A stretch of 64,000 bases of DNA. Source: DSWT01 sp036845725 (GTDB lineage Bacteria; Chloroflexota; Anaerolineae; B4-G1; SLSP01). Of the stretch, positions 18,039 to 26,807 are shown one piece after another. The translations under genes were made by a program, and so were the position numbers. The stretch spans positions 1-64,000 of the forward strand of contig DAIUDK010000007.1 of the NCBI GenBank assembly GCA_036845725.1. The letters are read 5' to 3'. The notes below the pieces were generated by a model. The model saw nothing but the letters and a program-made list of their open reading frames with translations. It was not told where the DNA came from and made no database searches. Every line of letters starts with the position of its first letter. The first letter of the stretch is position 1.

Positions 18039-21000
18039 TTATTGGTTAACGATAAGCATCTGAACCGGCGCGCGTCCATCGGGGATTGGCGCGCCGGTTG
18101 CGTTGTAGAGGGGGACGCGCGGCCCGCGCTCCGCATCGTACAGGCCCACGAACACGGTATATGTCCCGGCAGGGGCATCGGCGGGTAAAGCCAGCGTGTG
18201 CATATCCACGACGATCTGCCCACTCACCCACGAAGTCGTCGGCGCAGCGCCCTGTTCCGGCCAGCTGTCAGATTGCGCCCAGGTTCGCCCGTCTGGCCCG
18301 ACGATGTGGACAAACGTGGTGTAATCCCGGTCGGCGGTTCCCGTAACCTGCGTGTACAGCGACACCTCAAGAGTCTCGCCCGGCGCAAAGGTGCTGTGGC
18401 TGACATCGACCCCAACCAGACGCGCGAAATCGCCGAGGGCTACGTCCAGGGCGGTTTGTGGTGGCTGCGGCAGGTCAAAACGCCGTTCGCGTTGACGGAT
18501 TGTTATCTCGCCGAGGACGATTTCCTTCTCCGGTTCAAGTGCGATAGCGAGGGTGCAAACGCCTTCCGGCAGTAGCGGATCGATGCGCGGGGCGTATTGC
18601 GCAATGTAGCGGTGTCCTTCGTACCATATCACCGGAATGGAAGGGGCTAATCGTAGATCACCCTCAATGCTGGCACCGGGACACGCGAGTGACCAATGCA
18701 GCGCTTCCGGTGGACTGCCGGGCAGCCGTTCCCACGCCAGGCGGAAGGGCAATTGTTCCCCGGCCCACACTTCCGCCGGGAGCGTCCCCGGGCCGAGCAA
18801 ACGCAATCCCGCAAAGTCGCTTGCCGGCGTGCTGAGTGCCGTGATCCCCGGCAACTCCGTCGCCGGATAGCACGGCGCGAGCACTTCGACCTGGCCTAAC
18901 TCGACTCGCGTCCCGCCGAACGTCCCATCCGGCAGATTCAGTCCCGTCCACCCGCTGCTGCCGGAGATGCTCGCCGCCAGTGTGTAGACGCCCGGTGGGA
19001 GCGTAAGGTCAATCGGAACGTAGGTCGTACCATCAACGAATGTGCCCGGTTCCCATGCCGTCGTGCGCCATGCGTGATCGTTCAGCAGCATGTCGCCGCC
19101 TTCCGCATACACGATGTCACTCTCAGGATCGCGTAGTGTCAGGTAGATGCTGTGCGCGTCGAGCGGAGCTTGTGCCAGCCAGCGCACCCTCACGGCTAAC
19201 GCATCCGTGGCCTGTACAGTAGGTGACCATGTCGCTGCGACCAAATCCAGCGAACCGGCGAAGCGTGCGCGAAACGGCGCGACTTCCGGCAGCGCGGTGG
19301 GCATGATGCAGTGCTCCATCGTCAGCCCGGCGATGTCGCCCGCCGGTTCACACGTCGCGGTGTGAGCCAGAACTGCCATGAGTTGGACCTCGTTCAGCGG
19401 ATAACAGGCCGGCGCGTGAACCCAGAGGAAGGCGTCACCAGGGGCAAAGCGCGCATCTAGCCACGCGTGGAGCGTCGCGGCATCGGCAGACGGGGCCACG
19501 GCCTCTGCGGGCGCGCCGGGCAGCGGGCCGGGTAACACGAGCGGCAGGTCTGTCGGAAAGATATGCGTCTGTGTATACACCGTCGCCAGAGGGATACCGG
19601 CCAGATATAACCTCCCGGCGACCTGGTAGCCAGGCTGCTCTATACTATCATTCACCGCGATGAGAGCATCGCCGCAGGGACGTAACGCCGCTGTGTTGTA
19701 CCATGTCGTGCCAGGGAAGGTGGAGGCTGCACCGGGTACGTTGTTCGTCAGCAGTGTTTTCGTCGCGGGATCGGGTAATTGTCGCATGAGCACCGTCGCG
19801 GCGATTCCCTCAAGTTCTTCCCATCCCAGCGGGACGATCTGGCGTGCCAACCACGGCCCGCCCACGAGCGGGTTAGCGTAGTAAAGCGGTAACGGCGCGA
19901 CCAGCGCCCACGGCAGCAGGAGCGCCGCCAACAGTGCCCATTTCCAGCGCATAGCGCGGCGCACCCACGCCAGTGCCGCCACGCCGGTGAGCAACACCAT
20001 TGGCGTGAGCGCGTAGCGGTCGAATTTCTTCGTTGCCAGTGTGATTGCGATAAGGTAGATGAGCGCCGGGAGGCCAAACCACCAGGATGATGTGTCCGCC
20101 GGCTGCAAACGACGCCCTCTGATGCGATCCAGCACCGCCAACACCAGCCCAATCAATACCGGGGGGGTAAGACGAAAGAGCAACATGGCGGGGTAAAACA
20201 GCGGCCCCGGATCTGCAGTAAGCTGTCCGGCGAAGAAGACTTCACGTAGCCCGATGCCTTCGTGGTATCCCACTGCACCGATCAAAGTGTTTAGTGCTGC
20301 GCGCGGGTCTACCCAGAAGGGCGGGTACAGCAGCAGATACAGGGCCGTCGTGAGGACGGTCAGTGCAGCCACGCGCGCCAGGCGTTGCGTCCACGGTTCG
20401 CGCGGCAGGAGCAGAAGCGCCAGGGCCACGCCCGGCGCAGCGAGCAGTCCCAGTGTTTTTGTCATCCCGGCCAACGCCAGGCACAGCGCCGACAGTATCA
20501 GGTTGCCCCACGGTGTGTGTTCATCGCCACGTCTTGGCAGCGCAAACAATACACCAAGCGAGATGAACGTGGCCTGTAGTGCATCGGTGTGAAGCAACCC
20601 GGACAGGCCACCAAAGAAGGGATCAAGAGCCAGGAAAAGAGCCAGCCAGCGCGTCGCCTGTTCACCGTGGCGCTGGCGTCCCAACGCATAAATGAGCGCC
20701 ACACCTGCTGCTGTAATCGCTTTTACCAACGCCCGTGCCACGGGAAGGAAAAACGCCAGGTGCGTGTAGGCAGCGGCGTCCTCCGGGGAAAGCCAGACCA
20801 TGTTGAGAATCCAGGCGAGGTGTGTGGCCGATTCCGCCGGGTACAGCCAACTTGTCAAGCGGACGCCAGGCACACCAAGCATCATCGTCGTCATGCCGGG
20901 ATGACCGGTTTGGGGGATGGCGTTCCATTCGTGTGTGGTGAGGGCATTCGCGAAGATTGCGCTGTTCATCACCCAGAATGGCTCATCGGGCGTCACATAG

Positions 21001-21113
21001 CGGTCCAAGGGGGCCAGACGCACCAACAACGCCAGCGCAAAAAACGCCAGTATGTGCGCAATCGTTGTATTGTAACGCTGAGTCCTTCGCCCTTTTCCGA
21101 CTTTTTGGAGCAT
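18039..21113 (-). CDS. PMT/ArnT-type membrane glycosyltransferase with C-terminal beta domains
   Basis: The 1024-residue protein begins with a TM helix and the acidic TPDEPFW motif of GT-C glycosyltransferases, which use polyprenyl-phosphate sugars. About eleven to twelve TM segments fill residues 20-450. A large extracytoplasmic part (about 470-1024) contains at least two beta-sandwich-like units with patterns such as LPPGVYTLAASISG and APAGTYTVFVGLYD. The ATG at 21113 has AAGG upstream. It converges with the CHAT gene (17 bases between stops). Immediately upstream is a truncated GT2 gene, the normal partner that would make the polyprenyl-phosphate sugar donor. Substrate unknown. Confidence 0.85.
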   Translation of the reverse strand: MLQKVGKGRRTQRYNTTIAHILAFFALALLVRLAPLDRYVTPDEPFWVMNSAIFANALTTHEWNAIPQTGHPGMTTMMLGVPGVRLTSWLYPAESATHLAWILNMVWLSPEDAAAYTHLAFFLPVARALVKAITAAGVALIYALGRQRHGEQATRWLALFLALDPFFGGLSGLLHTDALQATFISLGVLFALPRRGDEHTPWGNLILSALCLALAGMTKTLGLLAAPGVALALLLLPREPWTQRLARVAALTVLTTALYLLLYPPFWVDPRAALNTLIGAVGYHEGIGLREVFFAGQLTADPGPLFYPAMLLFRLTPPVLIGLVLAVLDRIRGRRLQPADTSSWWFGLPALIYLIAITLATKKFDRYALTPMVLLTGVAALAWVRRAMRWKWALLAALLLPWALVAPLPLYYANPLVGGPWLARQIVPLGWEELEGIAATVLMRQLPDPATKTLLTNNVPGAASTFPGTTWYNTAALRPCGDALIAVNDSIEQPGYQVAGRLYLAGIPLATVYTQTHIFPTDLPLVLPGPLPGAPAEAVAPSADAATLHAWLDARFAPGDAFLWVHAPACYPLNEVQLMAVLAHTATCEPAGDIAGLTMEHCIMPTALPEVAPFRARFAGSLDLVAATWSPTVQATDALAVRVRWLAQAPLDAHSIYLTLRDPESDIVYAEGGDMLLNDHAWRTTAWEPGTFVDGTTYVPIDLTLPPGVYTLAASISGSSGWTGLNLPDGTFGGTRVELGQVEVLAPCYPATELPGITALSTPASDFAGLRLLGPGTLPAEVWAGEQLPFRLAWERLPGSPPEALHWSLACPGASIEGDLRLAPSIPVIWYEGHRYIAQYAPRIDPLLPEGVCTLAIALEPEKEIVLGEITIRQRERRFDLPQPPQTALDVALGDFARLVGVDVSHSTFAPGETLEVSLYTQVTGTADRDYTTFVHIVGPDGRTWAQSDSWPEQGAAPTTSWVSGQIVVDMHTLALPADAPAGTYTVFVGLYDAERGPRVPLYNATGAPIPDGRAPVQMLIVNQ

Positions 21114-21122
21114 GTTTGACCT

Positions 21123-21377
21123 TCACCAGGAAGTGTGTTGATTGTTAGCGCAGATCATATAGCTGGTTTTGTGTTGGATTGCAAGGTAGGTGTATTTCTG
21201 CTCTTTTAGCCGCCGCAACGTCGCCACGCTTGGATCGGCGCTACTGTCACCCATGGCGATGATTTCGTAGGAGCGTCCCAGGTCGCGCAACACGTCGGAG
21301 AGTTCCGGGATGAACGTTTCGAGATTGCCAGATTCATTGTAGACCGGCAGCATGACAGATAGAGCTAATTCTCGCAT
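21123..21377 (-). pseudogene. Truncated GT2 (DPM1-like) glycosyltransferase remnant
   Basis: The product starts like a family 2 glycosyltransferase of the polyprenyl-phosphate mannose synthase type: LSVMLPVYNESGNLE, then YEIIAMGDSSAD, the degenerate counterpart of the DDxSxD nucleotide-sugar site. It loses similarity after LRRLKEQ and ends within about 85 residues, against 230-320 normally. The stop falls 10 bases before the PMT-type gene begins. A deletion that fused a GT2 5' end to this junction would explain it. An alternative in-frame GTG lies at 21395. A complete GT2 is present at 36.2 kb and could replace its function. Confidence 0.7.
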
Positions 21378-21480
21378 CGTGGCAGGTTCTTTCACGCGTA
21401 TATCCTTTCAGTCGCGCTCAACATTTGGCGTTGTTGTACCACAGAAGACTAAGAGATGCAAACGCTATTTGTTCGTGTAT

Positions 21481-21543
21481 GACAATCATCATCCCTGGAC
21501 AAGAGAATTGTCCTGGATGATTGTCAGACAACTGACATATAAT
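21481..21543 (+). promoter_or_regulatory. Half-site array and -10 box upstream of the GntR gene
   Basis: Five TTGTC/GACAA half-sites occur within 51 bases: GACAA 21481-21485, GGACAA and TTGTCC arranged as a perfect inverted repeat around GAGAA (about 21498-21513), and TTGTCAGACAA (21521-21531), a perfect palindrome around one base. A consensus TATAAT (21538-21543) follows, with only a poor -35. The outer arms also form an imperfect long hairpin. This looks like an autoregulatory operator for the GntR/UTRA regulator whose ATG is at 21561, also placed to control the downstream ygeY genes. Confidence 0.65.
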
Positions 21544-21560
21544 AAAGGCCGAGGTTGCTT

Positions 21561-22310
21561 ATGACATCACCAGAACCAACATCCCTCAACATTCGGCTTC
21601 CCTACGCTCAAGTCGAGGAGGCCATCGCCGCGATGATTGCGCCGATGCAGCCTGGCGATCAGTTGCCGACCGAGCCGGTGTTGGCAAAGCGGCTGGGGGT
21701 TTCCCGTGCCACGTTGCGTGAAGCGCTGCGCACGTTTGTCGAGCGCGGCGTCCTCGTGCGGCGACAAGGGATCGGCACGTTCGTCGCTTCGCGCATCCCC
21801 ACCCTCGAAGCCGGTCTTGAGGTGTTGGAGAGTCTGGATCGCATGGCGCAGCGCCTGGGTTTGTCCACTGAAGTCACGCATTTGGAGAGCGTGGAGCGGC
21901 GGGCTACACCGACTGAACTGGCGGGGTTGGGGCTTCCCGAAACGCAGGCCGTGGAAGTTCTGGTCGTGAATCGTGTGATCACCGTGGAGGATGAACCTGT
22001 AGCCGACCTGCGCGACGTTGTTCCGCTGGCCTATCTGCGCCAAACAGACCTGGACGACACGTTCAATGGCTCGGTGCTCGAATTGCTGCTCAAACGCAAT
22101 TTGATGCTGTCCACCTCGCGCACCGAAATCATCGCCGAAGAAGCCGACGCATATAACGCAACCCGGCTCAACGTCAAACGAGGGACAGCGCTCCTCAAGT
22201 TCACCGCGCAGCTCTATACTTACGACGAAAGAGTGGTAGATTATTCCATCAGTTACTTTGTTCCCGGCTATTACAAATTCCACGTGATGCGCCGGGTATA
22301 TGGGCAGTAA
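21561..22310 (+). CDS. GntR-family regulator with UTRA domain (HutC/PhnF subfamily)
   Basis: The 249-residue protein has an N-terminal winged helix-turn-helix (about residues 10-75; PTEPVLAKRLGVSRATLREAL, then the wing RRQGIGTFVA). A UTRA ligand-binding domain follows (about 90-245), ending DYSISYFVPGYYKFHV as expected for HutC-type members. UTRA domains bind small effectors such as sugars, urocanate or nucleotides-related ligands. The gene lies 37 bases upstream of ygeY on the same strand and directly downstream of the TTGTC/GACAA array, so it likely regulates the degradation cluster and itself. ATG 21561 is preferred to an upstream TTG at 21555. Confidence 0.9.
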   Translation: MTSPEPTSLNIRLPYAQVEEAIAAMIAPMQPGDQLPTEPVLAKRLGVSRATLREALRTFVERGVLVRRQGIGTFVASRIPTLEAGLEVLESLDRMAQRLGLSTEVTHLESVERRATPTELAGLGLPETQAVEVLVVNRVITVEDEPVADLRDVVPLAYLRQTDLDDTFNGSVLELLLKRNLMLSTSRTEIIAEEADAYNATRLNVKRGTALLKFTAQLYTYDERVVDYSISYFVPGYYKFHVMRRVYGQ

Positions 22311-22347
22311 ACCGTTCGGAAAATTAGTATAATTAGGGAGGAAAACA

Positions 22348-23547
22348 ATGGACAACATTGCTAAAATCAAACAAAAAGTGCAGCAACAGCAGGATGACAT
22401 CATCCAGTTTTTGCGCGACATTTGCGCGATTCCGAGTATGGAATCTCGGATTGGGCCGGTAGGTGAACGCGTCCAGGCCGAGCTGCGCAAACTCGGCTAT
22501 GACGAAGTGCGCTTCGACAGGATGGGCAACACCATCGGGCGCATCGGCAATGGGCCGAAGGTGCTGGTCTACGACTCGCACATCGACACGGTCGGCATCG
22601 GCGACCCCGCCGAATGGGACTGGGACCCGTTCGAGGGGAAGGTGGAGGATGGCGTCCTCTATGCGCGCGGCGCATCCGACGAGAAGGGCAGCACGCCGGG
22701 CATGGTGTACGGGCTGGCGATAGCCCGCGACCTGGGGCTGCTGGACGGTTACACCGTCTACTACTTTGGTAATATGGAGGAGTGGTGCGACGGCATCGCG
22801 CCCAACACCTTCGTGGAAGTGGATCCCAAAGTGCGGCCCGATTTCGTCGTCATTGGCGAACCGACAAAGATGCAGGTGTACCGCGGACATAAGGGGCGGG
22901 TGGAGATGCGGGTGGTCGCCAAAGGGAAGAGCGCGCATGCCGCGAGCAACGAACTCGGCGATAATGCCATCTACAAATTGCTGCCGATCCTGGAACGCAT
23001 TCGCGACCTGGAGCCGGAGCTGGGCGACGACCCGTTTCTGGGGCACGGAAAAATCACCGTCAGTGATATGCACGTGGCGACGCCGAGTATCAACGCGGTC
23101 CCCAACGCCGCCACGCTCTACATCGACCGCCGCCTGACCTTCGGGGAGGACTACAAGGCCGAAGTCGAGCGCATCCGCGCTTTGATTCCGCCAGGAAACC
23201 GCGCGCGCGGCGACATCGCGGTGGAAGTGCTGCATTACGATGAACCAAGCTACACCGGCTTCGTCTTCCCCGTCGAGAAAATTTTCCCGGCCTGGGCATT
23301 GGAAGCGTCGCATCCACTGGTGCAGGCCGGATTGGAGACGTGCCGCCGCATCGGACTGCCGGAGCACGCGCCGGGCAAGTGGGACTTCAGCACGAACGGC
23401 ATCTACTGGATGGGAAAGGCCGGCATCCCCTCGATTGGCTTTGCGCCCGGCGACGAGAAGACAGCGCATACCGTGTTGGACAGCGTGAGTCTGGAGGATG
23501 TGGTGAAATCCACCGAATTTTATGCCCTTCTCCCGGCTTTGCTCTAG
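22348..23547 (+). CDS. ygeY: YgeY-family M20 metallohydrolase
   Basis: The 399-residue M20 dinuclear zinc hydrolase has YDSHIDT (His78, Asp80), ARGASDEKG, the catalytic Glu144/Glu145 in NMEEW, VIGEPT, and a late HTVLDSV His ligand. Length and local motifs fit the YgeY group, annotated as selenium-metabolism-linked hydrolases and more recently placed in anaerobic purine/urate degradation, where a carbamoylated or peptide-like intermediate is thought to be cleaved. AGGGAGG 8 bases before ATG 22348 is a strong ribosome site. It is followed by ygeW and carbamate kinase, the same trio as in E. coli. The exact substrate is an inference from context. Confidence 0.9.
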   Translation: MDNIAKIKQKVQQQQDDIIQFLRDICAIPSMESRIGPVGERVQAELRKLGYDEVRFDRMGNTIGRIGNGPKVLVYDSHIDTVGIGDPAEWDWDPFEGKVEDGVLYARGASDEKGSTPGMVYGLAIARDLGLLDGYTVYYFGNMEEWCDGIAPNTFVEVDPKVRPDFVVIGEPTKMQVYRGHKGRVEMRVVAKGKSAHAASNELGDNAIYKLLPILERIRDLEPELGDDPFLGHGKITVSDMHVATPSINAVPNAATLYIDRRLTFGEDYKAEVERIRALIPPGNRARGDIAVEVLHYDEPSYTGFVFPVEKIFPAWALEASHPLVQAGLETCRRIGLPEHAPGKWDFSTNGIYWMGKAGIPSIGFAPGDEKTAHTVLDSVSLEDVVKSTEFYALLPALL

Positions 23548-23619
23548 TTGCGTCACTCGTCAGGCAAGCCCTGGTACATTTTCAGACCCATAATAAAAAA
23601 CCTCAAAGGAGTTCGTACG

Positions 23620-24600
23620 ATGAAAACATTTTTACGTGGTCGAGATTTGATCGGAGATTTGGACTTCACGAAAGAGGAAGTCGAAACCGTATTGGACGTC
23701 GCCTGGGACTTGAAGCGCAAGCGCGCGTTGGGCGAACCGCATCCCTATTTGCGCGACAAGGTGCTGGCGATGTTGTTCTTCTTCAGCAGCACGCGCACCC
23801 GCAGCTCGTTTGAGGCCGGGATGGCGCAGTTAGGCGGGCATGGCGCGTTCATTGATTCCAAGACCACCCAAATCTCTCATGGCGACACGGCCACCGAGAT
23901 CGGTGAAATCCTGGGCCGTTACTTCGACGGGATCGCCATCCGCCACTGTGACTGGGGTGACGGCAACATCTACCTGAACGAGGTTGCCAGAGCCTCGCGC
24001 GTGCCGGTGCTGAATATGCAGTGCGACATCTATCACCCCTTCCAATGTCTCGCCGACCTGATGACGATTCAGGAGAAGAAGGGGCGCGACCTGCGCAAGA
24101 AGCGCATCGCCGTCTCGTGGGCGTATGCCGCTTCCTACCTCAAGCCGATCTCCGTGCCGCAGTCGCTCATCCTGCAAATGCCGCGCTTCGGCATGGATGT
24201 GACGCTCTCCTATCCGCCGGAATTCGAGCTGATGCCCGAGATCGTGGAGCAGGCGCAAGCGCAGGCCCGCCAACACGGCACCGCCTTCGACATCGTCCAC
24301 GATATGAAGCAGGGGTTCGAAGATGCGGACGTGGTCTACGCCAAATCGTGGGGGCCGCTGTTGACCACCGCCGACCCGGTCGAAGGCAAGCGCCTCCAGG
24401 ATCAGTACCAGGACTGGATCACCGACGCCGCCAAGATGGCTGCCGCCAAACCGGACGCGATCTTTATGCACCCGCTGCCCGCCGATCGCGAGATCGAAGT
24501 GACCAACGAAGTGATGGACGGCCCGCAATCCGTCGTCTTCGACCAGGCCGAAAACCGCCTTCACGCACAGAAGGCTGTGATGGCGTTGACGATGTGGTAA
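23620..24600 (+). CDS. ygeW: YgeW-type knotted carbamoyltransferase
   Basis: The 326-residue aspartate/ornithine carbamoyltransferase-fold enzyme has the carbamoyl-phosphate motif STRTR at Ser57-Arg61 and an HPFQCLADLMT segment. It lacks a typical ornithine SMG loop and has DVVYAKSWGP and MHPLPADREIEV near the end, as in YgeW proteins. YgeW is a knotted transcarbamylase whose acceptor is not ornithine. In the proposed purine pathway it would work in reverse, releasing carbamoyl phosphate from a carbamoylated amine such as carbamoyl-diaminopropionate. ATG 23620 with AAAGGAG 8 bases upstream. It sits between ygeY and carbamate kinase. Confidence 0.93.
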   Translation: MKTFLRGRDLIGDLDFTKEEVETVLDVAWDLKRKRALGEPHPYLRDKVLAMLFFFSSTRTRSSFEAGMAQLGGHGAFIDSKTTQISHGDTATEIGEILGRYFDGIAIRHCDWGDGNIYLNEVARASRVPVLNMQCDIYHPFQCLADLMTIQEKKGRDLRKKRIAVSWAYAASYLKPISVPQSLILQMPRFGMDVTLSYPPEFELMPEIVEQAQAQARQHGTAFDIVHDMKQGFEDADVVYAKSWGPLLTTADPVEGKRLQDQYQDWITDAAKMAAAKPDAIFMHPLPADREIEVTNEVMDGPQSVVFDQAENRLHAQKAVMALTMW

Positions 24601-24611
24601 CTCGGTTACAA

Positions 24612-24686
24612 GTTGGAGGTTGAAAGTCAACGGTTGTCTTGGCAGCAATCTGACTTTCAACCTTCAACCTTCAACTTTCAACTAAG
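24612..24686. repeat. Intergenic inverted repeat with short-period repeats
   Basis: TTGAAAGTCA (24620-24629) and TGACTTTCAA (24651-24660) form a perfect 10-bp inverted repeat. The right arm continues into a 7-base-period direct repeat of TTCAACC type up to 24682. It fills the ygeW-carbamate kinase gap and ends just before the ribosome-binding site. Confidence 0.75.
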
Positions 24687-24696
24687 GAGTTTTCCT

Positions 24697-25814
24697 ATGA
24701 CCAAACGGAAATGGGCCGTGATTGCGATTGGGGGCAATTCCCTGATCAAGGACAAGAACCACCAGAGCGTCGAGGATCAATACCAGGCGGCGAAAGAGAC
24801 CACTCATCACATCGCCGATATGATCGAGATGGGATGGGACGTGGCGATTGGGCACGGGAACGGGCCACAGGTCGGCTTCACCCTGCGCCGCTCGGAGATC
24901 GCGGCGAAACTCGCCGGGATGCACGAAGTCCCACTGGATGTGTGCGGCGCGAGTACGCAAGGCGAGATTGGTTACGCTTTGCAGCAAAACCTCAATAACG
25001 AGTTCTATTATCGCAAGATTAAGAAAAACGTTGCTACGGTGATCACCCAGGTCTTGGTGGACAGAAACGACCCGGCTTTCCAACATCCGACCAAACCTAT
25101 CGGNNNNNNNNNNNNNNNNNNNNNNNNNNNNNNNNNNNNNNNNNNNNNNNNNNNNNNNNNNNNNNNNNNNNNNNNNNNNNNNNNNNNNNNNNNNNNNNNN
25201 NNNAGGTCTTGGTGGACAGAAACGACCCGGCTTTCCAACATCCGACCAAACCTATCGGTGGCTTTATGGATGAGGCCGAAGCGCAGCGACGCGTGGCCGA
25301 AGAAAACTGGTCGGTGGTCGAAGATGCCGGGCGCGGCTGGCGGCGCGTCGTCGCCTCGCCGCTGCCCAAGGAAATCGTCGAAATCGACGTGGTGCAAGCG
25401 CTGCTCAACCAGGGCATCTGCGCGATCACCGTGGGCGGCGGCGGCATCCCCGTCATCGAGGACGAACACGGCAACTACCTGGGCACGGCTGCCGTCATCG
25501 ACAAGGACTACGCTTCGTCGCTGCTGGCGCAGAAGATCAGAGCCGACCTGTTCCTCATTTCCACCGCCGTTGAAAAGGTCTACATCAACTACAACACGCT
25601 GGAGCAGAAGGCCATCGACGTGATGACGGCCTCCGAAGCCCGCCAGTTCATCGCCGGGGGCCACTTCGCCAAGGGCAGTATGTTGCCGAAGATCCAGGCG
25701 ATCCTCTGGTATCTCGACGCGGGCGGCAAAGAGGCACTCATCACCAACCCGGCGAACATCATCCCGGCGCTGCGCGGCGAGACGGGAACGAGGATTGTTC
25801 CCGATCCGGCGTAA
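24697..25814 (+). CDS. arcC: Carbamate kinase, interrupted by an assembly gap
   Basis: The sequence before the gap (AIGGNSLI, HGNGPQVG, ASTQGEIGY) and after it (GGGGIPVIED, VIDKDYASSLLA, GSMLPKIQA) covers the whole amino-acid-kinase fold of carbamate kinase, which makes ATP from carbamoyl phosphate and ADP. A 100-N gap (25104-25203) and a repeated 55 bases interrupt it. Removing 25104-25258 restores one frame of 320 residues, the normal family length, reading TKPIGGFMDEAEAQ across the join. The frame change in the given sequence is therefore an artefact. ATG 24697 follows AAGGAG. It corresponds to YqeA of the E. coli yge cluster and would be the energy-conserving step. Confidence 0.92.
25049..25258. 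other. Scaffold gap of 100 N flanked by an identical 55-bp duplication
   Basis: Bases 25049-25103 and 25204-25258 are identical over 55 positions and border exactly 100 N (25104-25203). This is the signature of two contigs whose overlapping ends were scaffolded rather than merged. The true sequence is most likely continuous without the gap. Confidence 0.95.
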
Positions 25815-25870
25815 ATCTGAATTGGGATTTTTCTGCGAAAGCAGTAGAAACGCAAAAATGGAATCGTAAA

Positions 25871-26662
25871 ATGATACAGATCAACCCAAACGACGTCACG
25901 CCAGCATTACGATCTCTGTTTCGTACCGACGAACCACAAGCCCGTCGTTGCTTCGCCGTGCTTGATGGAATCACACACGCCGGGAAAATCATTACTGATG
26001 ATCCAGCTAATCCAACATGGGGTGTGGTCTGGGAGGCTGGCGATGGTACGACCCACTTGGGAGGGCGACTTGATTCTGCTATGTTAGCAGAGGTCTTCGT
26101 CAACCTGCGGAAGGAAAATGATGTCTTGGTGGGTCTTTGGTTGGATGATCCTCGTCAGGCTCTATTGCCGCCTGACCCATATTACGATGGCCGAACGCTC
26201 GAGTTCTATGACCGGCCAATTGGAAGCGGATTGGACAAGTACCTGCACAAGATCCCGGAAGGATGTGAAATCCGCCGGTTGGATCGCAGCCTGATTATGC
26301 GCACAGAATGGGGACCCGCCGATGTGGAATTCGCGGGTGGCATTGATGCTTGGGAAAAGACTTGTTTTGGCTATTGCCTGATGCGTGACAACGAGATTCT
26401 CAGTGAAGCCACAGTCGGCCTACCTGCGATAGGATTGCGCGAACCGGGTGTGTTCACGCAAGAAGAACATCGTGGCAAAGGGTACGCGACGATCACCGTA
26501 GCGCATCTTATCAAGGAGATCGAAACACTAGGGGATCAGACGTACTGGAATTGCGCCAAACAGAATGTAGCATCCGCGGCAGTTGCGCGCAAGCTGGGTT
26601 ATCGGATAGAGAAAGAATACCGGTGTATGGCCTGGCACAAATTAACAACACCAAAAGCGTAA
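25871..26662 (+). CDS. GNAT-family acetyltransferase
   Basis: The 263-residue protein has a GNAT acetyl-CoA-binding fold in its C-terminal half. Motif A is HRGKGYATITVAHLI (the R/Q-x-x-G-x-G/A loop), followed by NCAKQNVASAAVARKLGY, which resembles motif B. The first 120 residues form a less conserved domain with WGVVWEAGDGTTHLGG, reminiscent of two-domain GNAT_acetyltran proteins. The substrate is unknown. It lies 56 bases after carbamate kinase on the same strand. The ribosome site before ATG 25871 is weak. Confidence 0.8.
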   Translation: MIQINPNDVTPALRSLFRTDEPQARRCFAVLDGITHAGKIITDDPANPTWGVVWEAGDGTTHLGGRLDSAMLAEVFVNLRKENDVLVGLWLDDPRQALLPPDPYYDGRTLEFYDRPIGSGLDKYLHKIPEGCEIRRLDRSLIMRTEWGPADVEFAGGIDAWEKTCFGYCLMRDNEILSEATVGLPAIGLREPGVFTQEEHRGKGYATITVAHLIKEIETLGDQTYWNCAKQNVASAAVARKLGYRIEKEYRCMAWHKLTTPKA

Positions 26663-26807
26663 CGCTGCGCGGAGATGACAGCACTGTCGCTGCTGAGTTG
26701 TATCGACACACGCTTTTGATGTAGACGTATTCAAGATGATGGTTCGTCTCACCCAGTGCTACAACTTGCACATTCCATAGGTTTACCAACAAAAGGTAGA
26801 ATTTCAC

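Noticed and set aside
22328..22333. TATAAT box directly before ygeY as its promoter
   Set aside because: It lies only 15 bases from the start codon with no -35 partner, leaving almost no leader; transcription from the GntR promoter is more likely.
22333..23556. Minus-strand open frame of 407 codons opposite ygeY
   Set aside because: Shadow frame. YgeY motifs are on the plus strand with a strong ribosome site; the minus product is low-complexity His/Arg/Val.
25049..25258. A genuine 55-bp direct repeat or a carbamate kinase frameshift
   Set aside because: The 100-N spacer and perfect identity are diagnostic of unmerged contig ends; joining them restores a full-length kinase.
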